The notes beneath the pieces were generated by a model. That model was not told the DNA's origin. It searched no databases and saw only the letters and a program-made list of their open reading frames with translations. From contig DATHDH010000156.1 of NCBI GenBank assembly GCA_035319145.1, positions 1-6,089 of the forward strand: 6,089 nucleotides of DNA, read 5' to 3'. A program made the translations under genes and the position numbers. Positions 1 to 5,057 of this stretch are shown here, in pieces. Every line of letters starts with the position of its first letter. Position 1 is the stretch's first letter. Source of the stretch: JAAYUK01 sp035319145. GTDB lineage: Bacteria > Nitrospirota > Thermodesulfovibrionia > Thermodesulfovibrionales > Dissulfurispiraceae.

Positions 1-1
1 C

Positions 2-190
2 GAACTTGTTAGGGGTGCAACACTGGTGGGTAATGGACCCGAGGTGCTGAAGTCCATCGACATGGTCGGCTCTGATCTCGGCTTTTCCATCGGCACGTGC
101 GGGAAAGATTCTCAGGGAGTGCCGGTGTCCGATGCCATGCCGACGCTGAGAATCCCCGAAATTGTGGTCGGGGGTGAAGTCGCCTTATAA
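2..190 (+). CDS. tldD: TldD metalloprotease, C-terminal 62 residues (5' truncated by window)
   Basis: Frame 2 is open from the left edge to TAA at 188-190. The 62 residues match the end of TldD, the cytoplasmic zinc peptidase that acts with PmbA/TldE. Visible features are the segment RGATLVGNGPEVL, then MVGSDLG, then GTCGK, and a tail ending in IVVGGEVAL. The cysteine of TCGK (fragment residue 33) sits where TldD carries its C-terminal cysteine zinc ligand. TldE/PmbA partners normally lack that Cys-Gly-Lys segment, which favours TldD. The HExxxH part of the active site lies left of the window and cannot be checked. A 117-bp gap separates it from lpxC, so an operon with lpxC is not evident. 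Confidence 0.88.
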   Translation, partial: ELVRGATLVGNGPEVLKSIDMVGSDLGFSIGTCGKDSQGVPVSDAMPTLRIPEIVVGGEVAL

Positions 191-198
191 GACAAAAG

Positions 199-216
199 TG
201 TGGTGCTATTACCACA
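199..216. promoter_or_regulatory. Short inverted repeat between tldD and lpxC
   Basis: TGTGGT (199-204) and ACCACA (211-216) are perfectly complementary around a 6-nt spacer, starting 9 bp after the tldD stop. No clean T-run follows (TTATAGTT), so as an intrinsic terminator it is weak. It could also be a dyad operator upstream of lpxC. The pairing is seen; the role is undecided. Confidence 0.35.
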
Positions 217-294
217 TTATAGTTGCAGGGTGACAGGTCTATTTAAAGAACACTTTGTTTTATAATAATTATTTTCTGGCATTGCTATTGCATC

Positions 295-300
295 TACACT
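295..300 (+). promoter_or_regulatory. Possible -10 box directly upstream of lpxC
   Basis: TACACT (4/6 match to TATAAT) ends 7 nt before the lpxC ATG, with no good -35 at 17 bp. The 7 nt between box and ATG (TTTTCTG) hold no Shine-Dalgarno sequence. A second candidate is TATAAT at 261-266, which would give a leadered mRNA and is the better match to consensus. Which one is used cannot be settled from sequence. Confidence 0.25.
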
Positions 301-307
301 TTTTCTG

Positions 308-1189
308 ATGCGATTCCAAAGAACCATTCGCAATGAAGTGACCGTGACCGGAATAGGTGTTCATACCGGTCGATCCGTATCAGTGCGACTGCTTCCGGCG
401 GCGCCTGACCACGGCATCATCTTTTTTCGGACCGACAAGGGTGTGCATATCCGTGCTGACGTTCGGTCCGTTGTCGAAACCTCGTTTTGCACCACGCTGG
501 GCGGGGGAGGCATCAAGGTGCGAACTGTCGAGCATTTGCTGGCTGCCGCCTCCGGTTTGGGGGTAGATAACCTTTTGGTGGAGATTGACGGCCCCGAAGT
601 TCCGGTGCTTGATGGCAGCGCCCTGAATTTCGTCAGTGCCTTCCTGGATGCCGGGGTGGCCAGACAGGGAAAGATAATGCCTCATCTGCGTATTTTGCAG
701 CCTGTTTCCTATGAGGATGCCCATGCTCGCATCTCGGTGCTTCCTTATGATGGCAGGCGCATCACATACAAGATAGATTTCAGCAACAGCATGCTCGGCC
801 GGCAGGAACTGCGGTTGGAACTCAATGAACAGACGTTTGTGGAAGAGGTTGCACCGGCGCGAACCTTCGGATTTCTGAAGGACTTGGACGCGCTGCGGGC
901 AAACGGGCTGGCGCAGGGGGCATCGCTGGCAAACGCCATAGCCATCGGCGAGCAGGGCGTTATGAATCCGACCGGTCTCCGCTATCGCGATGAGTTTGTG
1001 CGGCACAAGGCGCTTGATGCAATCGGTGATTTGTCGCTGGTCGGCATGCCGCTCCTCGGGCATGTTTTCCTTGAAAAATCAGGACATCGGGCTAATGTGA
1101 ACTTCGTAACTGTGCTGCTTCAATCCCCGGAGTCTTTTGTTGTCGTGACTGAAGATGTTGACCGCCCCGCTGTCTCGGTATTAAACTAA
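308..1189 (+). CDS. lpxC: UDP-3-O-acyl-N-acetylglucosamine deacetylase LpxC
   Basis: 293 residues, close to the usual ~300 of LpxC, the zinc hydrolase that performs the committed step of lipid A synthesis in the cytoplasm: removal of the acetyl group from UDP-3-O-acyl-GlcNAc. The N-terminal signature is GIGVHTGRSVSVRLLPA (16-32). The catalytic Glu and first zinc His lie in VEHLLAAASGLGVDN (E75, H76). The second and third ligands lie in RHKALDAIGDLSLVG (H233, D237), and the conserved active-site His in SGHRANVNF (H260). No FabZ fusion is present. The ATG at 308 keeps the full N-terminus but has no visible ribosome binding site. Its presence implies an LPS- or lipid A-bearing outer membrane. 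The gene is convergent with the small ORF ending at 1306. Confidence 0.97.
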   Translation: MRFQRTIRNEVTVTGIGVHTGRSVSVRLLPAAPDHGIIFFRTDKGVHIRADVRSVVETSFCTTLGGGGIKVRTVEHLLAAASGLGVDNLLVEIDGPEVPVLDGSALNFVSAFLDAGVARQGKIMPHLRILQPVSYEDAHARISVLPYDGRRITYKIDFSNSMLGRQELRLELNEQTFVEEVAPARTFGFLKDLDALRANGLAQGASLANAIAIGEQGVMNPTGLRYRDEFVRHKALDAIGDLSLVGMPLLGHVFLEKSGHRANVNFVTVLLQSPESFVVVTEDVDRPAVSVLN

Positions 1190-1202
1190 AAACAATAAAA
1201 AG

Positions 1203-1285
1203 CGGGAATACCCAAACGCACCGTATAGTACAAGCTCTGACTAGGGGTTCGCCTCCCTATTGGCAAAGCTTTTTGGGTATTCCCG
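1203..1285 (-). terminator. Structured inverted-repeat element between convergent genes (terminator-like on the - strand)
   Basis: CGGGAATACCCAAA (1203-1216) and TTTGGGTATTCCCG (1272-1285) are perfect 14-bp inverted repeats around 55 nt. Inside are further pairings: AAGCT (1232-1236) with AGCTT (1267-1271), and TAGGG (1242-1246) with CCCTA (1255-1259). Each outer arm can also fold alone as GGG-4 nt-CCC. On the - strand the stem is followed by CTTTTTATTGTTTTTA, which resembles a terminator U-tract, and it starts 20 nt after the stop of the - strand small ORF. On the + strand no U-tract follows. The internal structure is larger than an ordinary terminator loop. The element is flanked by TAAAAA on both sides (1196-1201 and 1286-1291), so a miniature inverted-repeat insertion or a small RNA is also possible. 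Confidence 0.55.
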
Positions 1286-1305
1286 TAAAAACACCGCTTC
1301 GATTC

Positions 1306-1386
1306 TTATTTCTTCTTCGCTGCGGCCTTTTTTGCCGGGGCCTTCGCTGCGGCCTTTTTTGCCGGGGCCTTTTTCGTTGCTGCCAT
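1306..1386 (-). CDS. Very small Lys/Ala/Pro-rich histone H1-like protein (26 aa)
   Basis: ATG at 1386 opens 26 codons ending in TAA at 1306. The protein begins MAATKK, then has two exact copies of the nine-residue unit APAKKAAAK (7-15 and 16-24), then KK. An excellent ribosome binding site, AGGGGGTGA (1392-1400), lies 5 nt upstream, which is the main reason to call it a gene. Lys-Ala-Pro repeats of this kind are found in bacterial histone H1-like and AlgP-like C-terminal tails that bind nucleic acid through charge. Here nothing else is present, so it would be a bare basic tail. It lies 73 bp downstream of the winged-helix regulator on the same strand and could share its transcript. It may also be a remnant of a longer repeat protein. 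Nucleic-acid binding is inferred from composition only. Confidence 0.6.
   Translation of the reverse strand: MAATKKAPAKKAAAKAPAKKAAAKKK
1315..1371 (-). repeat. 27-bp tandem repeat (two copies) inside the small basic ORF
   Basis: Positions 1315-1341 and 1342-1368 are identical, and the match continues 3 nt into a third period. At 27 bp, the copy number can change without altering the reading frame, adding or removing nine residues (APAKKAAAK) per step. This is seen directly; length variation among relatives is inferred. Confidence 0.85.
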
Positions 1387-1391
1387 AGTAG

Positions 1392-1400
1392 TCACCCCCT
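1392..1400 (-). promoter_or_regulatory. Strong Shine-Dalgarno site of the 26-aa ORF
   Basis: On the - strand AGGGGGTGA lies 5 nt before the ATG at 1386. It differs from the ideal AGGAGGTGA at one base. It supports translation of an ORF too short to be judged from length. Confidence 0.7.
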
Positions 1401-1406
1401 TTCATT

Positions 1407-1434
1407 CTCCCAAGAGCTTCACTTCCCTTGAGAG
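1407..1434 (-). other. Leader hairpin upstream of the small basic ORF
   Basis: CTCCCAAG (1407-1414) and CTTGAGAG (1427-1434) can form an 8-bp stem with one G-U pair (on the - strand) and a 12-nt loop. It lies between the end of the regulator gene and the Shine-Dalgarno site of the 26-aa ORF. No T-run follows on the - strand, so it is not a clear terminator. It might stabilise or process a transcript. Confidence 0.3.
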
Positions 1435-1459
1435 TGAGATAATGTGAAGAACTGACTGC

Positions 1460-2005
1460 CTATGCCCTTCCGAGCAGAGGTATCCGCTTGCCGGCCAAAA
1501 TGCGCTTAAAGGCGGTGTCCTTGCGACGTTTTGCCCGGTAATCCTCTTCTTCCAACACGGAGCAATGGATTGCCTTCTGAAATTTCCGTTCCATTTCCTT
1601 GAGGCCCATAAGCAGTGCCGGGGTTGCCGGACCGACAACGACAAGGTCGACGGTCGGAGTCTCTTCGTCCTCTGCATAGGGACCGTGAATGAAGGCGATC
1701 TTTATGTCATTTGCACGAAGCAGGCTCTTCAATGCGCCGGGAAGTCCGAGGGATTTCGCAATGAGTTCTTTCAGTTCGGAAAAGAGGGGTGATTCTTTGT
1801 CGGCTTGAAAATATTTGAGGTTGGCTACTTTTTCGCTGGAGACGATTCCCATTTCTTCCAGCTTGTCGAGTTCTCTCTTGACCCCGGACGGATTCTTTCG
1901 GAGAAGCTTCGCTATCTCCCGCACGTAGAACCTATCGTCCGGACTGTTGAGCAGAAGCGAAAGGACGTCTGCTCGAATCGATGATGAAAACAGACTCTTC
2001 AGCAT
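1460..2005 (-). CDS. Winged-helix DNA-binding protein with C-terminal nucleotidyltransferase-like domain
   Basis: 181 residues. Residues 1-70 form a winged-helix module: RADVLSLLL, then FYVREIAKLLRKNPSGVKRELDKLEEMGIV as the helix-turn-helix, then a wing with YFQADKESPLF. This is ArsR/MarR-like. Residues 100-180 resemble the minimal nucleotidyltransferase fold seen in many prokaryotic HTH-NTase proteins, with AFIHGPYAEDEETPTVDLVVVG (104-125) at the place of the usual GS...DxD motif. The Ser of Gly-Ser is Pro (HGPY, 107-110) and only one Asp (D120) remains of the catalytic pair, so transferase activity is doubtful. It is probably a regulator that uses the domain for ligand or partner sensing. 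An AGGA lies 9 nt upstream of the start, with a near-consensus promoter before it. Target genes are unknown; autoregulation is plausible given dyads at the promoter. Confidence 0.8.
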   Translation of the reverse strand: MLKSLFSSSIRADVLSLLLNSPDDRFYVREIAKLLRKNPSGVKRELDKLEEMGIVSSEKVANLKYFQADKESPLFSELKELIAKSLGLPGALKSLLRANDIKIAFIHGPYAEDEETPTVDLVVVGPATPALLMGLKEMERKFQKAIHCSVLEEEDYRAKRRKDTAFKRILAGKRIPLLGRA

Positions 2006-2031
2006 AGTTCCATTTCCTGTACCTGAAATTC

Positions 2032-2060
2032 ACTATACCCGAGAAAATACAATTTGTCAA
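2032..2060 (-). promoter_or_regulatory. Sigma-70 promoter of the winged-helix regulator
   Basis: On the - strand TTGACA (2055-2060, perfect -35) and TATAGT (2032-2037, 5/6 -10) are spaced by exactly 17 bp. Transcription would start about 20 nt upstream of the ATG at 2005. This is the best housekeeping-type promoter in the window. Confidence 0.85.
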
Positions 2061-2072
2061 CAAAAAAATTGT
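2049..2072. promoter_or_regulatory. Candidate operator dyad over the -35 box
   Basis: ACAATTT (2049-2055) and AAATTGT (2066-2072) form a 7-bp inverted repeat with a 10-bp gap. It overlaps the -35 box of the regulator promoter, a location suited to repression. Low-complexity A/T content means it could arise by chance. Confidence 0.35.
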
Positions 2073-2287
2073 TTTTTTAAACGATTGTTTTTTATTTGTG
2101 AACATTCCATTTTTTGATACAGTTGTTGCAAAACTTGATTTTATGATGCAAACGCTTGGTATAAGTCGTTATGAATGATTAATCCTGATGGCAGAATATC
2201 ATTATTGAAAAAATATGTAATCAATTGAATCTAAAATTGCAACGATTGTTTCAAGAAATGAAAACAGGGCGCGTCTGAGAACAGATT

Positions 2288-2902
2288 TCAGCGGAGGACG
2301 GCTGCGATGTCCGCCGCCGAGATTGCCCCGACGCGGACAATGCGGTAGGCGGACCCGGTCATATCGATGATGGTTGACGGCACAGAGTGAGGATTTTCCC
2401 CGCCATCAAAGACGACATCAACGGTGTTTCCAAAGGCGCGAACTATCGCCTCCGCATCACGAGCAGGGGCCTGTCCTGATACATTCGCGCTCGTGGCAAT
2501 AATCGGGAATCCTGCGGCAATCGCCAGGTCGCGAGCAAACGAGGGCCCGGGTATGCGAACGGCCACTGTCCCTTGCGAGGTGATGCCCTTGTGGCCGACA
2601 TCCGATGCTGGAAGGATAATGGTGAGGGGGCCGGGCCAGAAGGTATCCATGAGACGGTGCGCTTGTGGGGAAAGAGGGGGGGTCAGTTCTAAAAGGATCC
2701 GGGGTGTACCGACTATGACCGGCAGAGGCTTGTCGGACTGGCGTTGCTTGATGCGGAATACGCGGGCGACCGCATCGGGGCACGAATATTTTACACCAAG
2801 CCCGTAAATGGTTTCCGTGGGGTAGGCGATTACCCCACCGTCATTGAGCGTACGGACTGCAATGTAAATGGCATCGGCAGATGCTGACTGTATTCGCGTC
2901 AT
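2288..2902 (-). CDS. tsaC: L-threonylcarbamoyladenylate synthase (TsaC/Sua5/YrdC family)
   Basis: 204 residues forming a YrdC domain without the extra Sua5 C-terminal domain. The enzyme makes threonylcarbamoyl-AMP from threonine, bicarbonate and ATP, the cytoplasmic first step of t6A37 formation in ANN-decoding tRNAs; TsaD and partners complete transfer. Signature motifs are all present: GGVIAYPTETIYGLG (22-36), KQRQSDKPLPVIV (52-64) with the basic residues that hold ATP and bicarbonate, WPGPLTIIL (89-97), VAVRIPG (113-119), TSANVSG (137-143) and STIIDM (176-181). The ATG at 2902 fits the family N-terminus. GAGGT lies 10 nt upstream but overlaps a TATAAT box. The gene is divergent from the membrane protein starting at 2949. 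The short form is usually called TsaC; YwlC/Sua5 naming is also used. Confidence 0.95.
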   Translation of the reverse strand: MTRIQSASADAIYIAVRTLNDGGVIAYPTETIYGLGVKYSCPDAVARVFRIKQRQSDKPLPVIVGTPRILLELTPPLSPQAHRLMDTFWPGPLTIILPASDVGHKGITSQGTVAVRIPGPSFARDLAIAAGFPIIATSANVSGQAPARDAEAIVRAFGNTVDVVFDGGENPHSVPSTIIDMTGSAYRIVRVGAISAADIAAVLR

Positions 2903-2907
2903 TCTGA

Positions 2908-2913
2908 ATTATA
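2908..2913 (-). promoter_or_regulatory. Possible -10 box directly upstream of tsaC
   Basis: A perfect TATAAT on the - strand ends 5 nt before the tsaC ATG, preceded by GAGG. There is no recognisable -35 at 16-18 bp. If used, the mRNA would be leaderless or nearly so. The overlapping GAGGT could instead serve as a Shine-Dalgarno site for a longer transcript. Confidence 0.35.
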
Positions 2914-2935
2914 CCTCAGCGTTTAATCCAGGCAG

Positions 2936-2941
2936 TATAAT
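2936..2941 (+). promoter_or_regulatory. Possible -10 box directly upstream of the membrane protein gene
   Basis: A perfect TATAAT ends 7 nt before the ATG at 2949, so transcription would begin at or next to the start codon. There is no Shine-Dalgarno sequence between them and no clear -35. Together with the tsaC box it would make a compact divergent promoter within 46 bp. Confidence 0.4.
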
Positions 2942-2948
2942 AATACCT

Positions 2949-3749
2949 ATGCCGTTTTCTATCGATATTCTCAAGCTCGTAGTTGCAACAGCTATCGTCT
3001 TGCTTTTGGCGATTATTGCCGAACGGGTGAGTCCTCGGACTGCGGGAATTATTTCGGGATATCCCGCAGGCATAGCAATCAATCTCTTCTTTTTCGGACT
3101 CGAAATCGGCCCTGCCTTCGCTGCGGAAAGCGCCTTATATACATCCGCAGGACTCGTCGCTACACAAGCGTGCGTATATTTCTATTATCTTGCTTCGCGG
3201 TGGGCTGGCGAGCGCGCCCTAATAGTGCCTTCGTTTGCAGCGATAGCCGGATACCTGTTGGTCATTCTCATGTTGAAACAGTTTTCGATAGGCTCGACGG
3301 AGGCGATACTCGTCCCCGTGCTCTCAATATTCATATATGTCAGGTTGTTCAGAACTATTCCCAATGTAATCATCGCGCAACGCATAGCCCTCACATGGCG
3401 AGTGCTCTTGTTGCGGGCTGCAGTCGCCGCAGCACTCGTTCTGATCGTGACCGGAGCTGCCCATTATGTAGGACCGGCCTATGCCGGTCTCTTTGCGGCA
3501 TTCCCGACGACGCTTTTCCCCCTTATGGTTATAGTGCATGCAACGTATGGCTCCGGTGCGGTTCATACCATTATCAAGAATTTTCCGCTTGGCCTCGGCA
3601 GCCTGATCATATATTCCATCTCGGTCTTTTTTACCTACTCGTCCCAAGGCATCATCCTAGGCACCCTCACATCATTTGTCGCTGCGACACTCTATCTGGC
3701 GGGGTATGTGCTTTGCGTCGGATGGCTTCGGCGGTCGAGAGGGAATTGA
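2949..3749 (+). CDS. Polytopic membrane protein with internal duplication, function unknown
   Basis: 266 residues from the ATG at 2949. An upstream in-frame ATG at 2868 overlaps the start of tsaC and would add a polar stretch, so it was not chosen. About nine hydrophobic segments are visible, near residues 5-24, 32-50, 62-81, 89-109, 117-135, 152-172, 175-195, 214-230 and 235-258. The two halves share a pattern: a hydrophobic helix, then PxxAGxxSGYP (29-39), and again a helix, then PxxAGxxAAFP (176-186). This points to an ancestral duplication and resembles small GlpM/DUF3147-like membrane families, a resemblance I hold loosely. No catalytic or transporter motif is recognised, so no substrate is proposed. 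It has no Shine-Dalgarno site and is divergent from tsaC. Confidence 0.78.
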   Translation: MPFSIDILKLVVATAIVLLLAIIAERVSPRTAGIISGYPAGIAINLFFFGLEIGPAFAAESALYTSAGLVATQACVYFYYLASRWAGERALIVPSFAAIAGYLLVILMLKQFSIGSTEAILVPVLSIFIYVRLFRTIPNVIIAQRIALTWRVLLLRAAVAAALVLIVTGAAHYVGPAYAGLFAAFPTTLFPLMVIVHATYGSGAVHTIIKNFPLGLGSLIIYSISVFFTYSSQGIILGTLTSFVAATLYLAGYVLCVGWLRRSRGN

Positions 3750-3823
3750 GCTGCGTCGTCTCCTATTACAGATCTACGCCGTAAAGAGCTTTATCAATGG
3801 GGTTCAAGGTTGCAGTTTTCTGC
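3750..3823. other. Short intergenic stretch after the membrane protein gene
   Basis: No gene is seen. TTGCAG/CTGCAA (3810-3815 and 3820-3825) forms a small stem-loop with a TTTT loop next to the A-run that serves as the U-tract of the tRNA terminator on the other strand. No + strand terminator for the membrane protein gene is evident. Confidence 0.5.
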
Positions 3824-3858
3824 AAAAAAAAATACAGAAGGGCATAAGCACTTCTGTA
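3824..3858 (-). terminator. Intrinsic terminator of the tRNA-Val/tRNA-Asp transcript
   Basis: On the - strand TACAGAAG pairs perfectly with CTTCTGTA (3851-3858 and 3833-3840) around a 10-nt loop. Nine T residues follow (3832-3824). It begins 9 nt after the encoded CCA of tRNA-Asp. On the + strand no T-run follows, so it acts in one direction. Confidence 0.92.
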
Positions 3859-3867
3859 CTGAAAAAA

Positions 3868-3944
3868 TGGCGGGGCGGACGGGGCTCGAACCCGCGACCT
3901 CCGGCGTGACAGGCCGGCGTTCTAACCAGCTGAACTACCGCCCC
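3868..3944 (-). tRNA. tRNA-Asp (anticodon GUC)
   Basis: 77 nt including an encoded CCA (3868-3870 on the + strand reads TGG). The acceptor stem GGGGCGG/CCGCCCC is perfect. The D arm has GTTC/GAAC. The anticodon stem CCGGC/GCCGG carries the loop CTGTCAC, giving GTC at 3908-3910 (Asp). The variable loop is AGGTC, and the T arm GCGGG/CCCGT carries TTCGAGC. The discriminator base is G73, an Asp identity element. It lies 19 nt downstream of tRNA-Val on the same transcript and is followed by a strong terminator. Confidence 0.98.
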
Positions 3945-3963
3945 ATAAAATGGGAGCTGCGCG

Positions 3964-4039
3964 TGGTAGGCGGAACAGGGATCGAACCTGTGACCCCAGC
4001 CTTGTAAGGGCTGTGCTCTCCCGGCTGAGCTATCCGCCC
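3964..4039 (-). tRNA. tRNA-Val (anticodon UAC)
   Basis: 76 nt with an encoded CCA (3964-3966). The acceptor stem GGGCGGA/TCCGCCT starts with a G1-U72 pair. The D arm has GCTC/GAGC. The anticodon stem CAGCC/GGCTG carries the loop CTTACAA, giving TAC at 4004-4006 (Val). The variable loop is GGGTC, and the T arm ACAGG/CCTGT carries TTCGATC. The discriminator is A73, as expected for Val. It is first in a two-tRNA transcript reading leftward from the promoter at 4054-4083. Confidence 0.98.
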
Positions 4040-4053
4040 GCGAAGCGACATTT

Positions 4054-4083
4054 ATTTAACTATAAGGAAGCTCTCTTTGTCAA
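4054..4083 (-). promoter_or_regulatory. Promoter of the tRNA-Val/tRNA-Asp operon
   Basis: On the - strand TTGACA (4078-4083, perfect -35) is followed at 18 bp by TTAAAT (4054-4059, 4/6 -10). A start near 4047 would leave a very short 5' leader before tRNA-Val at 4039. TATAGT is also present but at only 13 bp spacing. The -35 overlaps that of the divergent L,D-transpeptidase promoter. Confidence 0.65.
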
Positions 4084-4106
4084 ACTTTCCGGCTTTTTGG
4101 TATTAT
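4077..4106 (+). promoter_or_regulatory. Extended -10 promoter of the L,D-transpeptidase gene
   Basis: TTGTCA (4077-4082, 5/6 -35), an 18-bp spacer and TATTAT (4101-4106, 5/6 -10) preceded by TGG, which gives an extended TGn element. The -10 ends 6 nt before the ATG at 4113, so the mRNA would start at or beside the start codon. Confidence 0.6.
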
Positions 4107-4112
4107 TTTTCC

Positions 4113-5048
4113 ATGAGATACTTAATAGCCATAACAATAGTTGTCATAGCTCTTCTTCATGTGATGCCGGTATTCGCTCAGACGTTCAACGTTGACCGCG
4201 ATACTTCGGTCATCGGACAGACCGGTAAGCATACAGTTCAGAAGGGCGATTCCCTTATCGAACTGGCACGCTCCTCCCGGGTGGGGTACAATTCGATTAC
4301 GCTTGCCAATCCGGGTGTCGATCCCTTTGTACCTGGTGAAAACCGTGAGGTGGTGCTGCCGACCCAATGGGTTCTGCCGCAGGCATCGTCGGGCGCTATC
4401 GTCATCAATTTATCGGAGATGCGGCTTTACTATTTTCACCCCGATGGAGCAATGGTTAGCACGTTTCCTATCGGCATCGGCGACGAGGGTCTCGACACGC
4501 CTGTGGGGACATTCAAGATCATCGCAAAAATAGCCAATCCTGCATGGCATCCCCCTGCATCGATACGGAAAGAACGCCCGGAATTGCCGGCTGTCGTCCC
4601 GCCGGGGCCTGATAATCCCCTGGGGTCACATGCGCTCCGCCTGTCGGCTGGAAAGGGCTCGTACCTGCTTCATGGCACAAACCGACCGTATGCCATAGGG
4701 CGGCGAGCCACACACGGATGTATTCGCCTCTATCCCGAAGAGATTCCCATCCTGTTCGATCTTGTCGACAAAGGAACGCGGGTCGAGATTGTAAGACAGC
4801 CGGTAAAGGCTGGGATGCTCGACGGACGGGTATTTGTGGAAATCCATGAAGACCCGGACAGTAAGGTCGGCAACTATTTTGACGCGGCGAATGAATTGCT
4901 CAAGAGAAAAGGGCTGATAAAGAATGTCGAGTCTGAAAAGCTCTTGAAAGCTGTTCGAAAAAAGGACGGCGTTCCTACAGATATCTCGCGGGGCACAAAG
5001 AAAGAGGGTCCAAAACCTCCGGCTGCTCCGGAGTTCTGGACCCTCTGA
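4113..5048 (+). CDS. Secreted LysM-YkuD L,D-transpeptidase (ErfK/YbiS-type)
   Basis: 311 residues from the ATG at 4113. Residues 1-22 are a signal peptide (MR, then a hydrophobic core, ending VFA before Q23). A LysM peptidoglycan-binding domain follows (about 39-84, starting KHTVQKGDSLIELAR). The YkuD catalytic domain spans about 94-227. Its active site is HGTNRPYAIGRRATHGCIRL (187-206), with H201, catalytic C203 and R205 intact. Such periplasmic enzymes form 3-3 cross-links or attach Lpp-type lipoproteins to peptidoglycan. Residues 250-311 are a charged tail, and the last codons lie in the lipoprotein terminator hairpin. A TTG at 4077 with AAGGAAG 6 nt upstream would add 12 residues and is the alternative start; I prefer 4113 because it gives a classical signal peptide. 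The gene is convergent with the lipoprotein gene, 9 bp away. Confidence 0.93.
   Translation: MRYLIAITIVVIALLHVMPVFAQTFNVDRDTSVIGQTGKHTVQKGDSLIELARSSRVGYNSITLANPGVDPFVPGENREVVLPTQWVLPQASSGAIVINLSEMRLYYFHPDGAMVSTFPIGIGDEGLDTPVGTFKIIAKIANPAWHPPASIRKERPELPAVVPPGPDNPLGSHALRLSAGKGSYLLHGTNRPYAIGRRATHGCIRLYPEEIPILFDLVDKGTRVEIVRQPVKAGMLDGRVFVEIHEDPDSKVGNYFDAANELLKRKGLIKNVESEKLLKAVRKKDGVPTDISRGTKKEGPKPPAAPEFWTL
5004..5045 (-). terminator. Terminator hairpin of the lipoprotein gene, inside the end of the L,D-transpeptidase CDS
   Basis: GAGGGTCCA (5004-5012) and TGGACCCTC (5037-5045) form a perfect 9-bp outer stem. CTCCGG (5017-5022) and CCGGAG (5028-5033) form a 6-bp inner stem with a 5-nt loop, separated from the outer stem by a small internal loop. 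On the - strand it is followed by TTTCTTTG, a moderate U-rich tract, and it lies 12 nt beyond the lipoprotein stop. On the + strand no T-run follows. It encodes the last residues of the L,D-transpeptidase. Confidence 0.75.
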
Positions 5049-5057
5049 ACATCGATA

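Larger units (their letters stand above)
2006..2287. other. AT-rich intergenic region with repeated CGATTGTT motifs
   Basis: 282 bp without a convincing gene; every start codon examined is closed within a few codons. The left end holds the promoter of the - strand regulator. AACGATTGTTT occurs twice as a direct repeat (2080-2090 and 2241-2251). A dyad ACAATTT/AAATTGT (2049-2055 and 2066-2072) overlaps the -35 box. No clear terminator for tsaC, which ends at 2288, was found. The stretch is markedly richer in A+T than both flanking genes. Confidence 0.6.

Noticed and set aside
380..1063. 227-codon open frame antisense to lpxC
   Set aside because: Fully inside lpxC, whose zinc-binding motifs are intact. 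The antisense product resembles no family and has no ribosome binding site worth noting.
2091..2240. Possible small RNA or extra gene in the AT-rich gap
   Set aside because: Scattered promoter-like hexamers exist on both strands, but there is no stable hairpin, terminator or open frame to support a transcript.
2868..2948. Upstream ATG extending the membrane protein by 27 residues
   Set aside because: The extension overlaps the tsaC start on the other strand, lacks a ribosome binding site and adds polar residues before the first helix.
3170..3784. 204-codon + strand frame within the membrane protein gene
   Set aside because: Overlaps a frame with clear membrane segments and an internal repeat; its own product is Cys/His/Arg-rich and without pattern.
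3676..4007. Two + strand frames giving peptides such as GRGSNPRPP and GGTGIEPVTP
   Set aside because: These are the familiar spurious translations of the antisense strand of tRNA T arms; both tRNA genes fold perfectly on the - strand.
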